Of a stretch of DNA of 13,392 bases, positions 6,901 through 13,053 are shown piece after piece; the stretch's first letter is position 1; each line of letters starts with the position of its first letter. The DNA is from Anaerolineae bacterium. GTDB lineage: Bacteria; Chloroflexota; Anaerolineae; Aggregatilineales; Phototrophicaceae. Where the stretch lies: the NCBI GenBank assembly GCA_019912905.1, contig JAIOHO010000066.1, positions 1 through 13,392 of the forward strand, written 5' to 3'. The notes beneath the pieces are model-generated. The model was not told the DNA's origin. It did no database searches and saw only the letters and a program-made list of their open reading frames with translations. Position numbers and translations under genes: made by a program.

Positions 6901-7792
6901 ACAGCGGCGGGCCGGTCAGGATGTAATTTTCAAAGCGGCCAAAGGGCACATCGGTCATAAAGAACTCGTAGAAGCCTTCCATCTGGTAGCCGCGCCGGAG
7001 CAGATGGCCGACGGCAGGGCGGTTGTGCAGAGGCACTTCGACGCCAAATTCCTCATGTCCCTGGGCGGCGGACCGATTTTCAGCATAGGTCAGCACTGAC
7101 GGGAAATCCGCCGCATCCAGCAGGGCGAACGGCCCGCTGCGGTCACTGACGTAACCATAGCCGACCGGCTGTGACCCCCGCGATACCAGAAAACCCTCGC
7201 GGTCCGACATCAGCCAGCGATGATCCACCGTCCGCCGGTAGCCGATGACCTCTGAATCCAGCGCGTCCAGATGGGGCAGATGATCGGGCGTCAGCGGCTG
7301 AAAGGTCAGGTCGGTTTCGAGAGTCTCTGCCTGCGGCTGGCGCGCAAAGTGCGTGGCGGAGAAACGCGGATACACCCCGGATTTCAGATAGCGGGCCACG
7401 GCACGCGAGTCCTGGGTGGCGATAATAATCCGCCGCTGCGCGCCTTCCGCGGGAAAGGCTCGTTTCAGCAGTTCGCGCCCCACTCCGGCGGACTGGTGCC
7501 CCGGCAGCACAAAAAAGTCGGCCAGTTCGCGGGTGCCGTCGCGCAGGATCGAACGGGCAAAACCGACGGCCTCACCCTCCTGCTCGGCGATCCAGAAATG
7601 ATCGGCGGTGCGCGTCAGATGGTCGAGCATGGACCGAAAGCGCTGCCAGCTTTTTTCGGCCCGTTCCGGTTCATCGACCCAGGTTGCAGGCAGCAGGCCC
7701 AAGCGCTGGTTGAGATCGATCAGGGCGCTGCGAAAGACCTGATGGAGGGCATAGGAATCATCCAGCGTACCGGGCCGAAAATTCACCGTCAT
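6893..7792 (-). CDS. Tandem GNAT-fold acetyltransferase
   Basis: A 299-residue protein that appears to hold two GNAT folds. The N-terminal copy (about 1-150) has the acetyl-CoA-binding motif A, ADFFVLPGHQSAGVGRELL (91-109), followed by a motif-B-like ATQDSRAVARYLKSGVYPR. The C-terminal copy (about 160-295) keeps the end of the fold (VPLHNRPAVGHLLRRGYQ, 253-270) but lacks a clear Q/RxxGxG loop, so it is probably a non-catalytic or substrate-binding partner. The acceptor is not predictable. It is third in an operon with a GT2 and a formyltransferase, 4 nt after the stop of the latter, which hints at acylation of a sugar or surface-polymer intermediate. The Shine-Dalgarno GGAGGTGA (7797-7804) includes the formyltransferase stop codon, indicating coupled translation. 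Convergent with the DUF1801 gene, overlapping it by 8 bp. Confidence 0.85.
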   Translation of the reverse strand: MTVNFRPGTLDDSYALHQVFRSALIDLNQRLGLLPATWVDEPERAEKSWQRFRSMLDHLTRTADHFWIAEQEGEAVGFARSILRDGTRELADFFVLPGHQSAGVGRELLKRAFPAEGAQRRIIIATQDSRAVARYLKSGVYPRFSATHFARQPQAETLETDLTFQPLTPDHLPHLDALDSEVIGYRRTVDHRWLMSDREGFLVSRGSQPVGYGYVSDRSGPFALLDAADFPSVLTYAENRSAAQGHEEFGVEVPLHNRPAVGHLLRRGYQMEGFYEFFMTDVPFGRFENYILTGPPLFT

Positions 7793-7796
7793 GACC

Positions 7797-7804
7797 TCAC
7801 CTCC
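7797..7804 (-). promoter_or_regulatory. Ribosome binding site overlapping a stop codon
   Basis: GGAGGTGA on the minus strand lies 4 nt before the GNAT ATG at 7792. Its last three bases are the TGA stop of the formyltransferase gene, so a ribosome ending the first gene sits directly on the initiation site of the next. Confidence 0.75.
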
Positions 7805-8726
7805 CTAATGTGTCGGAAATTCGCCGAAGCACCGCCTCCACCGGGGCAGACTCGGCATTGTCGAGCTGCACCTGCGTCACCAGCAGCGCGCCGTCGCCCG
7901 TCAGCACGATCGAGCCTTCCCCGGCGCGAATCTCGGCCACACGCCCCGGCACCCGGCCCACGTAGCGGCGCGGCTGGGTCAACCGACGGGCCGACCAGAT
8001 GCGCAAATTCTCGCCGCGCAGCGTTGTAAAGGCTCCGGCGTAGGGTTTCGTGGCGGCGCGGATCAGGTTGTAAATACGGTCGGTGGGCCAGTTCCAGTCG
8101 ATGCGAAAATCGTCCGGCAGCAGCTTGACCGTGTAGCTGGCCTGCGTTTCATCCTGCGCGCGGCGCGGCGGACTGCCGCTCACCAGCGCCGGGAGATAAG
8201 CCGCCAGCAGGTCGAGGTAGCTGCTGGTGGCCCGCTGCATGACGTCGGCAATGGTCTCGTCCGGGCCGATGGGCACGCGCTGCTGCCCGATAATCGCCCC
8301 GGTGTCGTAATCCCCGGCCATCTCCAGCAGAGTGACCCCGGTGTGATCCTCGCCGTTGCGGATCGCCCAGACCGTCGGCGCAAAACCGCGATATTCCGGC
8401 AGCAGCGAATCGTGAAACACGTAGGCCCCCAACCGGGCACGCTGGTAGACCTGCGGCGGGATGATGTAGCGCCAGCTTACGGCAAACATCAGGTCAACCG
8501 GCGCGGCCTCCCAGAGTGCGGCGTACTGCGGCGCGCCGACCTGTTTGGCCTGGTGAAACTGCCCGCCGCTGGCCTGGGTCAACTGGCGAATATCTTCCAG
8601 AAAACGTGGCTCCCAGGAATCTTCGGCAAAGCTGAACACCAGCAGATCGGCATCCGGCAGCAGGGCGCGCAGGGCATACAGAAACTGATGGCCGCGCTGG
8701 GTGGCGCAAAAGAGGGCGACGCGCAT
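7797..8726 (-). CDS. Formyltransferase family protein (Fmt/ArnA-like), non-canonical active site
   Basis: A 309-residue protein with the N-terminal formyltransferase domain (about 1-185) and an Fmt-type C-terminal domain (about 205-305, with RIDWNWPTDRIYNLIRA). Family members move a formyl group from N10-formyltetrahydrofolate to an amino group of Met-tRNA or of an amino sugar nucleotide. The core reads GAYVFHDSLLPEYRGFAPTV, giving catalytic His105 and the SLLPxYRG loop. Asp141 in DYDTGAIIGQ matches the conserved Asp. The usual catalytic Asn two residues before the His is Val103. It is second in the operon, 2 nt after the GT2 gene. That context, with an ArnC-like transferase, points to a formamido-sugar role like ArnA rather than initiator tRNA formylation, but it could be inactive or act on another amine. 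ATG at 8726 has GAGGAG 11 nt upstream. Confidence 0.83.
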   Translation of the reverse strand: MRVALFCATQRGHQFLYALRALLPDADLLVFSFAEDSWEPRFLEDIRQLTQASGGQFHQAKQVGAPQYAALWEAAPVDLMFAVSWRYIIPPQVYQRARLGAYVFHDSLLPEYRGFAPTVWAIRNGEDHTGVTLLEMAGDYDTGAIIGQQRVPIGPDETIADVMQRATSSYLDLLAAYLPALVSGSPPRRAQDETQASYTVKLLPDDFRIDWNWPTDRIYNLIRAATKPYAGAFTTLRGENLRIWSARRLTQPRRYVGRVPGRVAEIRAGEGSIVLTGDGALLVTQVQLDNAESAPVEAVLRRISDTLGR

Positions 8727-8728
8727 GG

Positions 8729-9667
8729 TTACGAATGCTCCTCGTCTGTCAGCCGGTACTCGCGCACCACGTAGCTGGGTTTGTCCATCACGCGGAAATG
8801 CATCCGCGCCAGGTACTCGCCGATGATGCCCAGTGCCAGCAGTTGTGCGCCGGAGAAGATGCCGATGATCGACGCCAGAAAGGGAAAACCCTCCACCGGC
8901 GTCCCTTCCACAACGTAGCGGCCAATGACCCAGATGAGCACGAGCACGCTGAACGCGGCCAGCACGAATCCCAGCAGACTCGCCAGTTGCAGCGGCACGA
9001 CGCTGAAGCCGGTCATCATGTTGAGGGCGTGATTGATGAGCTTACGCAGGGTGTAATTGGAGACGCCGATGGTGCGCGGGTCATGGCGGACCGCCAGCGA
9101 CGTAAAGCGCGTCGTGCCCCAGGTCAGCAGCACGTCGATGGACACATACGGCCCCTGGTAGCTGGCAAAGGCATCGCGCACCTGGGTCCGAAACACACGA
9201 AAGGCGCTCACCTTGCGGGCGGTTTCGACGCCCATCGCACTTTGCAGCGCCAGCTTGGTGACCTGCGAGGCCAGATCGCGCAGCAGGCCGTGCTGTTCGG
9301 CGGCGGGCGTGCCATAGACCACGTCGTAACCGGAGTCGAGCAGGGCGATCAGGCGCGGCAGTTCTTCGGGTGGGTGCTGCAAATCGTCGTCCATGGTGAT
9401 GACCAGGTCGTAGCGCGCGCTGCGGATGCCGCACAGCAGGGCATTATGCTGGCCGTAGTTGCGCATCAGGTTGATGCCCTGGACCCAGCCATATTCGTCA
9501 GCTAGCTGGCTGATGACCTCCCAGGTGCGGTCGCGGCTGGCGTCGTTGACCAGAATCACCTCATAGGCGCTGGCGAACTGCGGCAGGGCTGCGGCCAGTC
9601 GTTCGATCAGCAGCCGCAGCGAGCCTTCACTGTTGTAAGCTGGAATCACGACGGAGCAGGTCTGCAT
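8729..9667 (-). CDS. GT2 polyprenyl-phosphate glycosyltransferase (ArnC/GtrB/DPM1-like)
   Basis: A 312-residue membrane-anchored family 2 glycosyltransferase, predicted to transfer a sugar from a nucleotide donor to undecaprenyl or another polyprenyl phosphate on the cytoplasmic face. The GT-A domain (1-220) begins SVVIPAYNSE (5-14), has LVNDASRDRT (39-48) and a DDDLQHPPEE metal/nucleotide motif (93-102). RNYGQHNALLCG (69-80) is typical of the ArnC/GtrB group. Two C-terminal transmembrane helices (about 224-249 and 263-287) and the ending GIIGEYLARMHFRVMDKPSY complete the family pattern. Length is normal. ATG at 9667 has GAGGA 9 nt upstream. It is the first gene of an operon with a formyltransferase and a GNAT protein, and is divergent from the PDZ-array gene. 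The sugar is unknown; a 4-amino or formamido sugar is suggested by context only. Confidence 0.9.
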   Translation of the reverse strand: MQTCSVVIPAYNSEGSLRLLIERLAAALPQFASAYEVILVNDASRDRTWEVISQLADEYGWVQGINLMRNYGQHNALLCGIRSARYDLVITMDDDLQHPPEELPRLIALLDSGYDVVYGTPAAEQHGLLRDLASQVTKLALQSAMGVETARKVSAFRVFRTQVRDAFASYQGPYVSIDVLLTWGTTRFTSLAVRHDPRTIGVSNYTLRKLINHALNMMTGFSVVPLQLASLLGFVLAAFSVLVLIWVIGRYVVEGTPVEGFPFLASIIGIFSGAQLLALGIIGEYLARMHFRVMDKPSYVVREYRLTDEEHS

Positions 9668-9854
9668 CCGGTTTCGTCCTCAATGACTCGAATCCACACC
9701 AGCAGGTTAACCGAACCCGAAAATATTTGCCAGATTCAACCGTTCTCATTGAACCCTCAGCCAGAGTTTACAAAAAGGACAAACTTTTTGCCTATGCTCG
9801 TTTCGTGGACGCATCTGTCCCCTGAATGTGTGAAAGAATGTGGAGCAACAACCT
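9668..9854. promoter_or_regulatory. Divergent intergenic region with an inverted repeat
   Basis: This 187-bp gap must carry the promoters of the GT2 operon (leftward) and the PDZ-array gene (rightward). It contains a perfect inverted repeat, CAAAAAG at 9771-9777 and CTTTTTG at 9784-9790, with a 6-bp centre. A weak promoter-like pair (TTTACA 9767-9772 and TATGCT 9793-9798, 20-bp spacer) brackets the repeat, so a regulator bound there could block transcription of the PDZ gene. The repeat is certain; its function is inferred. Confidence 0.45.
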
Positions 9855-11345
9855 ATGCGTAACCGGTTCATTCGTATTCTTGTTTCAATTCTGGCGGTCA
9901 TGACGATCGTGACTGGCGTGGCGGTGGTCAGCGCCCAGAGCACCACCGAGGCCACCGGCCAGCCTTACCTGGGTATCAATTATGGCCCGGACGACCACGG
10001 CGCGCTGGTAATGCGCGTGGTCCGCAACAGCCCGGCAGCCGATGCGGGTCTCAAGGTGGGTGATGTGATCACTGCGGTGAATGGCGAGGCGGTGACGGCG
10101 GACAACCTGGCCGACACCGTGAGCGCGCTGAAGGTCGGCGACGACGTGACCCTGAGCATCACCCGGGATGGCGAGGCTCAGGACCTGACGGCAACCCTGG
10201 CGGCTCAACCGGCACAGTCGGGCGGCCTGCGTGCGCTGCCCCCGATGCGCAACCAGCAGCCCCCCATGCTGGGCCAGCATCCCGGCCTCGAACAGCCCTA
10301 TCTTGGTGTCCGCCTGCAAGCGACCGATGGCGGTGTGAGCATCGTCGAAGTGGTTGCCTCTTCTCCGGCGGCGGACGCGGGCCTGATGGTGGATGATGTC
10401 ATCACCGCCATCAACGGCACGGCTGTCGCACAGCCTGTGGATGTCGCGGCAGCGATCCGCGATCTGAAACCTGGTGACGATGTGACCGTGAGCATCACCC
10501 GTGATGGGGCTGCACAGGACATCAGTGTGACTCTCGGTTCAGTGATGAATCAGATGACGGAAATGATGGGCGATGTCGTGATGTATAACGGCGAGAACTG
10601 GCAGGTGGTGTCGCTGAGTGACTCCAGCCCGCTGGCGGAAGCTGGCTTGCAGAGCGGCGACGTCGTGACCGCGATTGACGGCGAAAGCTACGCCCCGGCT
10701 GACCTTGCCAATTATCTGAGCGGGCTGGCCGAGGATGCGACCGTCACTCTGACTGTCGAGCGGGATGGCGAATCGATGGACCTGACGGTGAATGCGGCGG
10801 ACCTGTCGGCGCTGGGGCGCTTCGGCTTTGGCTTCGGACGGGACATGGATAATTTCGGTGGGCGGGGCTTCGAGTTCCGCGGGCCGAACGGCCAGTTCAA
10901 CCTGACCCCTGGCAGCATCCGCCTGGGCGTGCAGTATCAGGACCTGAACGCCGATGTCGCCGCCGCTCATGACTTGACGGTGACGGATGGCGCGCTGATT
11001 ACCGACGTGCTGGCGGACTCCCCGGCAGCCGAGGCGGGCCTCCAGGTCGATGATGTCGTGACGGCGGTCGATGGCGACGCTGTCGATGCCGAACACACCC
11101 TACGCGACCGGCTGCTGGCTTATGAAGCGGGCGATACCATCACCCTGGACGTGCTGCGCAGCGGTGAGACCAGCCAGATCGACGTCACCCTGGCCGAAGT
11201 CAGCCTGCAAAACATGATGCCCAACATGCCGTTCGATTTTGGCGGCGAGATGCCCCATTTCTTCTTTGGTCCGCGTGGCAACGGCAGCGCTCCGGCCCAG
11301 CCAGCCCAACCGACTCAGCCGGGCAACGAAGCCGCCAACCTGTAA
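9855..11345 (+). CDS. Exported protein with four PDZ domains and no protease domain
   Basis: A 496-residue protein with a clear Sec signal peptide (RNRF basic start, hydrophobic core 8-25, likely cleavage after VVSA at 27; no lipobox). PDZ domains lie at about 37-118, 148-230, 240-314 and 355-449, each with an SPAADAGL-type helix and a DVITAVNGEAV-type turn. PDZ1, 2 and 4 keep a YLGI/YLGV/RLGV ligand-binding loop; PDZ3 does not. PDZ4 most resembles DegP/HtrA PDZ. There is no trypsin-like or other catalytic domain. A Gly/Phe/Arg-rich linker spans 316-346 and the tail (475-496) is Pro/Ala/Gln-rich. It is probably an extracytoplasmic adaptor binding protein C-termini. I choose ATG 9855 because GGAG lies 9 nt upstream (9842-9845) and the signal peptide begins there; an in-frame GTG at 9840 would add five residues. 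An intrinsic terminator follows. Confidence 0.87.
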   Translation: MRNRFIRILVSILAVMTIVTGVAVVSAQSTTEATGQPYLGINYGPDDHGALVMRVVRNSPAADAGLKVGDVITAVNGEAVTADNLADTVSALKVGDDVTLSITRDGEAQDLTATLAAQPAQSGGLRALPPMRNQQPPMLGQHPGLEQPYLGVRLQATDGGVSIVEVVASSPAADAGLMVDDVITAINGTAVAQPVDVAAAIRDLKPGDDVTVSITRDGAAQDISVTLGSVMNQMTEMMGDVVMYNGENWQVVSLSDSSPLAEAGLQSGDVVTAIDGESYAPADLANYLSGLAEDATVTLTVERDGESMDLTVNAADLSALGRFGFGFGRDMDNFGGRGFEFRGPNGQFNLTPGSIRLGVQYQDLNADVAAAHDLTVTDGALITDVLADSPAAEAGLQVDDVVTAVDGDAVDAEHTLRDRLLAYEAGDTITLDVLRSGETSQIDVTLAEVSLQNMMPNMPFDFGGEMPHFFFGPRGNGSAPAQPAQPTQPGNEAANL

Positions 11346-11371
11346 ACGAAATCACCTGTTCCCCCCATTTG

Positions 11372-11408
11372 GCGTGCTCCGCTCTCTCCGGCGGGGCACG
11401 CTCTTTTT
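11372..11408 (+). terminator. Rho-independent terminator of the PDZ-array gene
   Basis: An 11-bp stem, GCGTGCTCCGC (11372-11382) with GCGGGGCACGC (11391-11401), pairs with a single G-U wobble around an 8-nt loop. It is followed by TCTTTTT (11402-11408). It starts 26 nt after the PDZ gene stop. Confidence 0.88.
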
Positions 11409-11488
11409 CCCGCGCCGCCACTACTTTTCTTTTTGGACATCCTGTGATGGTCTGTTAAAATCTATCCAGGCTCTTTAAAGACATTCTT

Positions 11489-11560
11489 GAACCTTATCAT
11501 GAGCTGGCGCTGCGCTTTGTGAAGCTGGTGCCGAGCGCCAAATGAATTCGTCACATCGCT
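11489..11560 (+). pseudogene. Possible remnant of a HemL-like class III aminotransferase
   Basis: The plus frame beginning at 11489 reads EPYHELALRFVKLVPSAK, then a stop, then IRHIAN and another stop. Glutamate-1-semialdehyde aminomutases and their relatives have a segment of the form ELAxxxxELVPSAExVRFxNSGTEA. The fragment follows that order: ELAL, KLVPSAK, then IR and N across the two stops. No initiation site or longer frame surrounds it. The match covers only about 25 residues and is recalled from memory, so it could be chance, but the composition is protein-like and the surrounding sequence is lower in GC than the neighbouring genes. Confidence 0.3.
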
Positions 11561-11599
11561 AATTGACTTGGTACCCGATCCCCTCTCCTGAGAAGTCGT

Positions 11600-11605
11600 G
11601 GAGGT
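11600..11605 (+). promoter_or_regulatory. Ribosome binding site favouring the GTG at 11610
   Basis: GGAGGT at 11600-11605 lies 4 nt before GTG 11610. It overlaps the alternative GTG at 11598, so it cannot serve that upstream start. Confidence 0.6.
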
Positions 11606-11609
11606 TACA

Positions 11610-12137
11610 GTGATTAAAGGTGACAGAGTTCTTCTCCGGTCCCTCCGGCGTGAAGATATGCACATTCAATGGCGGTCCGAAAATGATCCTGAACTCTTTT
11701 TCCTGGACGGTGGCACCCCCAGGCCCACGTCTCTTGAATGGCTTTACGCCCACTTCGATCACAATGTAAGTCATCCCGACCCCAACTCGGTCGCCTTTGC
11801 GATCGAGGCAGATGGCAATTACATCGGTCACTGCGGACTGCACAACATTCAGGCGACTGCCCGCACGTGTGAATTAGGTATTGAAATCGGCAATAAGGAC
11901 TATTGGGGCAAAGGCTATGGTCGTGAAGTGGTGCGCTTACTGCTCATTTACGCGTTTGAGCAGCGCAACCTGAATCGTGTTTCCCTACAGACCCATAGTG
12001 AAAATGAGCGCGCTTTGCGCTGTTATCGTGCCTGCGGCTTTATTGAAGAAGGTCGATTTCGACAGAAACTCTGGTTGAATGGGCATTATGTGGACGGCAT
12101 TGCAATGGGTATTCTTCGGGATGAGTTCGCATTCTGA
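11610..12137 (+). CDS. RimJ/RimL-type GNAT N-acetyltransferase
   Basis: A 175-residue GNAT enzyme transferring acetyl from acetyl-CoA to an amine. It opens MIKGDRVLLRSLRREDM, the usual start of the RimJ/RimL group, has motif A at 98-107 (YWGKGYGREV) after the ELGIEIG strand, and the closing HSENERALRCYRACGFIEEG (129-148). Close relatives act on ribosomal proteins, aminoglycosides, spermidine or other small amines; the substrate here is unknown. I take GTG 11610 as start on the strength of GGAGGT just upstream; GTG 11598 would add four residues. It stands alone between a terminator and a promoter. Hand counts of sampled lines give about 48-53% GC against about 63% in a sampled line of the PDZ gene, so recent acquisition is possible. 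Confidence 0.86.
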   Translation: MIKGDRVLLRSLRREDMHIQWRSENDPELFFLDGGTPRPTSLEWLYAHFDHNVSHPDPNSVAFAIEADGNYIGHCGLHNIQATARTCELGIEIGNKDYWGKGYGREVVRLLLIYAFEQRNLNRVSLQTHSENERALRCYRACGFIEEGRFRQKLWLNGHYVDGIAMGILRDEFAF

Positions 12138-12302
12138 CGCCAGTTTAGCCTCCCTCCTATCCGACCCTCTGACTTGTCTGGCGCAGAAACCCTCCATAGT
12201 CTAGCGCCGGGTGGCGATTCTGGTCGTGCATCCCGGAGAGCCTTGAAAAGATGCCTGACCGCCACCTTTCCTGGGGGGCCAAATCACCCAATCCCGACCC
12301 AG

Positions 12303-12331
12303 TTGTGACGTCCTCATAATCTGACTATACT
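12303..12331 (+). promoter_or_regulatory. Sigma-70-like promoter of the winged-helix gene
   Basis: TTGTGA at 12303-12308 and TATACT at 12326-12331 are separated by exactly 17 bp (four and five of six consensus matches). Transcription would begin near 12338, giving a leader of about 30 nt to the gene at 12370. Confidence 0.55.
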
Positions 12332-12369
12332 CAATCTAAAGTGAGCTGATCTTTCGAACGGTGCGGAAT

Positions 12370-13047
12370 ATGGACTTACCAAGTCATCTGAGAGCGCTGC
12401 CTCCCAGCGCAGTCGAAGTCGTCGTCTATCTGAGCAAACACGACATGCACATGGCCGGTGTAGACGACATTTGCGAAGAGGTCGGCCTGTCGGAACGTGG
12501 TTTCGGCAAAGCCATTCGCAGCCTGGTCACTAAAGGCTATGTGGTGATGGATGGCGACCAGATTTACCGCCTGACCGATCAGGGGGGCGCGGTGGCCGAG
12601 GAGATTGCCGAGTATTTTGGCGACGACGAAGCGGAGGAAGACCCTGACGCTGCCGTCGAGCAGTTCACCCGGCGCATGGTGCTGGTGATGCCTAACCGCC
12701 TGGTTGCCAGGCAGCCTACCCACGTCATCGTCGGCTTTCACCCTTTGCGGGAACAAACCAATCTGCCGGTCGTGGTGGCGCGCCTGTCGATGATCAACGG
12801 CGAACCGGCCATTCCCCAGGAAGCGGCATTCGAACTCACCGGTGAGGCCGCCCAACAGGACTTTCTGATCACGCCCGACGCCTATGCCCAGGCGCGGGTG
12901 CGGGTGGAGGTCTTTCAATTGGGTGATAATCCCGATGACATTGTCGTGGCCGGAGGGCTGTACGTCGATGTCGATGTGACTGCTGAGGGCGATCCGGGCG
13001 AACGGGTGGCTTTTGGCACCGACATCACCTTCGAACATCAGGATTGA
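12370..13047 (+). CDS. Winged-helix protein with C-terminal beta-rich domain
   Basis: A 225-residue protein. Residues 5-70 look like a winged helix-turn-helix domain: LPPSAVEVVVYLSKHDMHMA, then VDDICEEVGLSERGFGKAIR (31-50) as the helix-turn-helix, then LVTKGYVVMDGDQIYRLTDQG as the wing, similar to MarR- or ArsR-like folds. An acidic linker (84-98, DDEAEEDPD) leads to a domain of about 120 residues that appears mostly beta-strand (RRMVLVMPNRL, THVIVGFHPL, QARVRVEVFQL, GGLYVDVDVT), for which I recognise no family. It may be a regulator with a sensor or oligomerisation domain. Start choice is uncertain: ATG 12370 or GTG 12361, neither with a good Shine-Dalgarno. The acyltransferase gene begins 6 nt after its stop, so it probably shares an operon with, and may regulate, that gene. 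Confidence 0.75.
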   Translation: MDLPSHLRALPPSAVEVVVYLSKHDMHMAGVDDICEEVGLSERGFGKAIRSLVTKGYVVMDGDQIYRLTDQGGAVAEEIAEYFGDDEAEEDPDAAVEQFTRRMVLVMPNRLVARQPTHVIVGFHPLREQTNLPVVVARLSMINGEPAIPQEAAFELTGEAAQQDFLITPDAYAQARVRVEVFQLGDNPDDIVVAGGLYVDVDVTAEGDPGERVAFGTDITFEHQD

Positions 13048-13053
13048 TGCCCG

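Noticed and set aside
12138..12300. GGTGGCG and CGCCACC inverted pair downstream of the acetyltransferase
   Set aside because: The 7-bp arms are more than 40 bp apart with no T run; in GC-rich DNA such matches are expected by chance.
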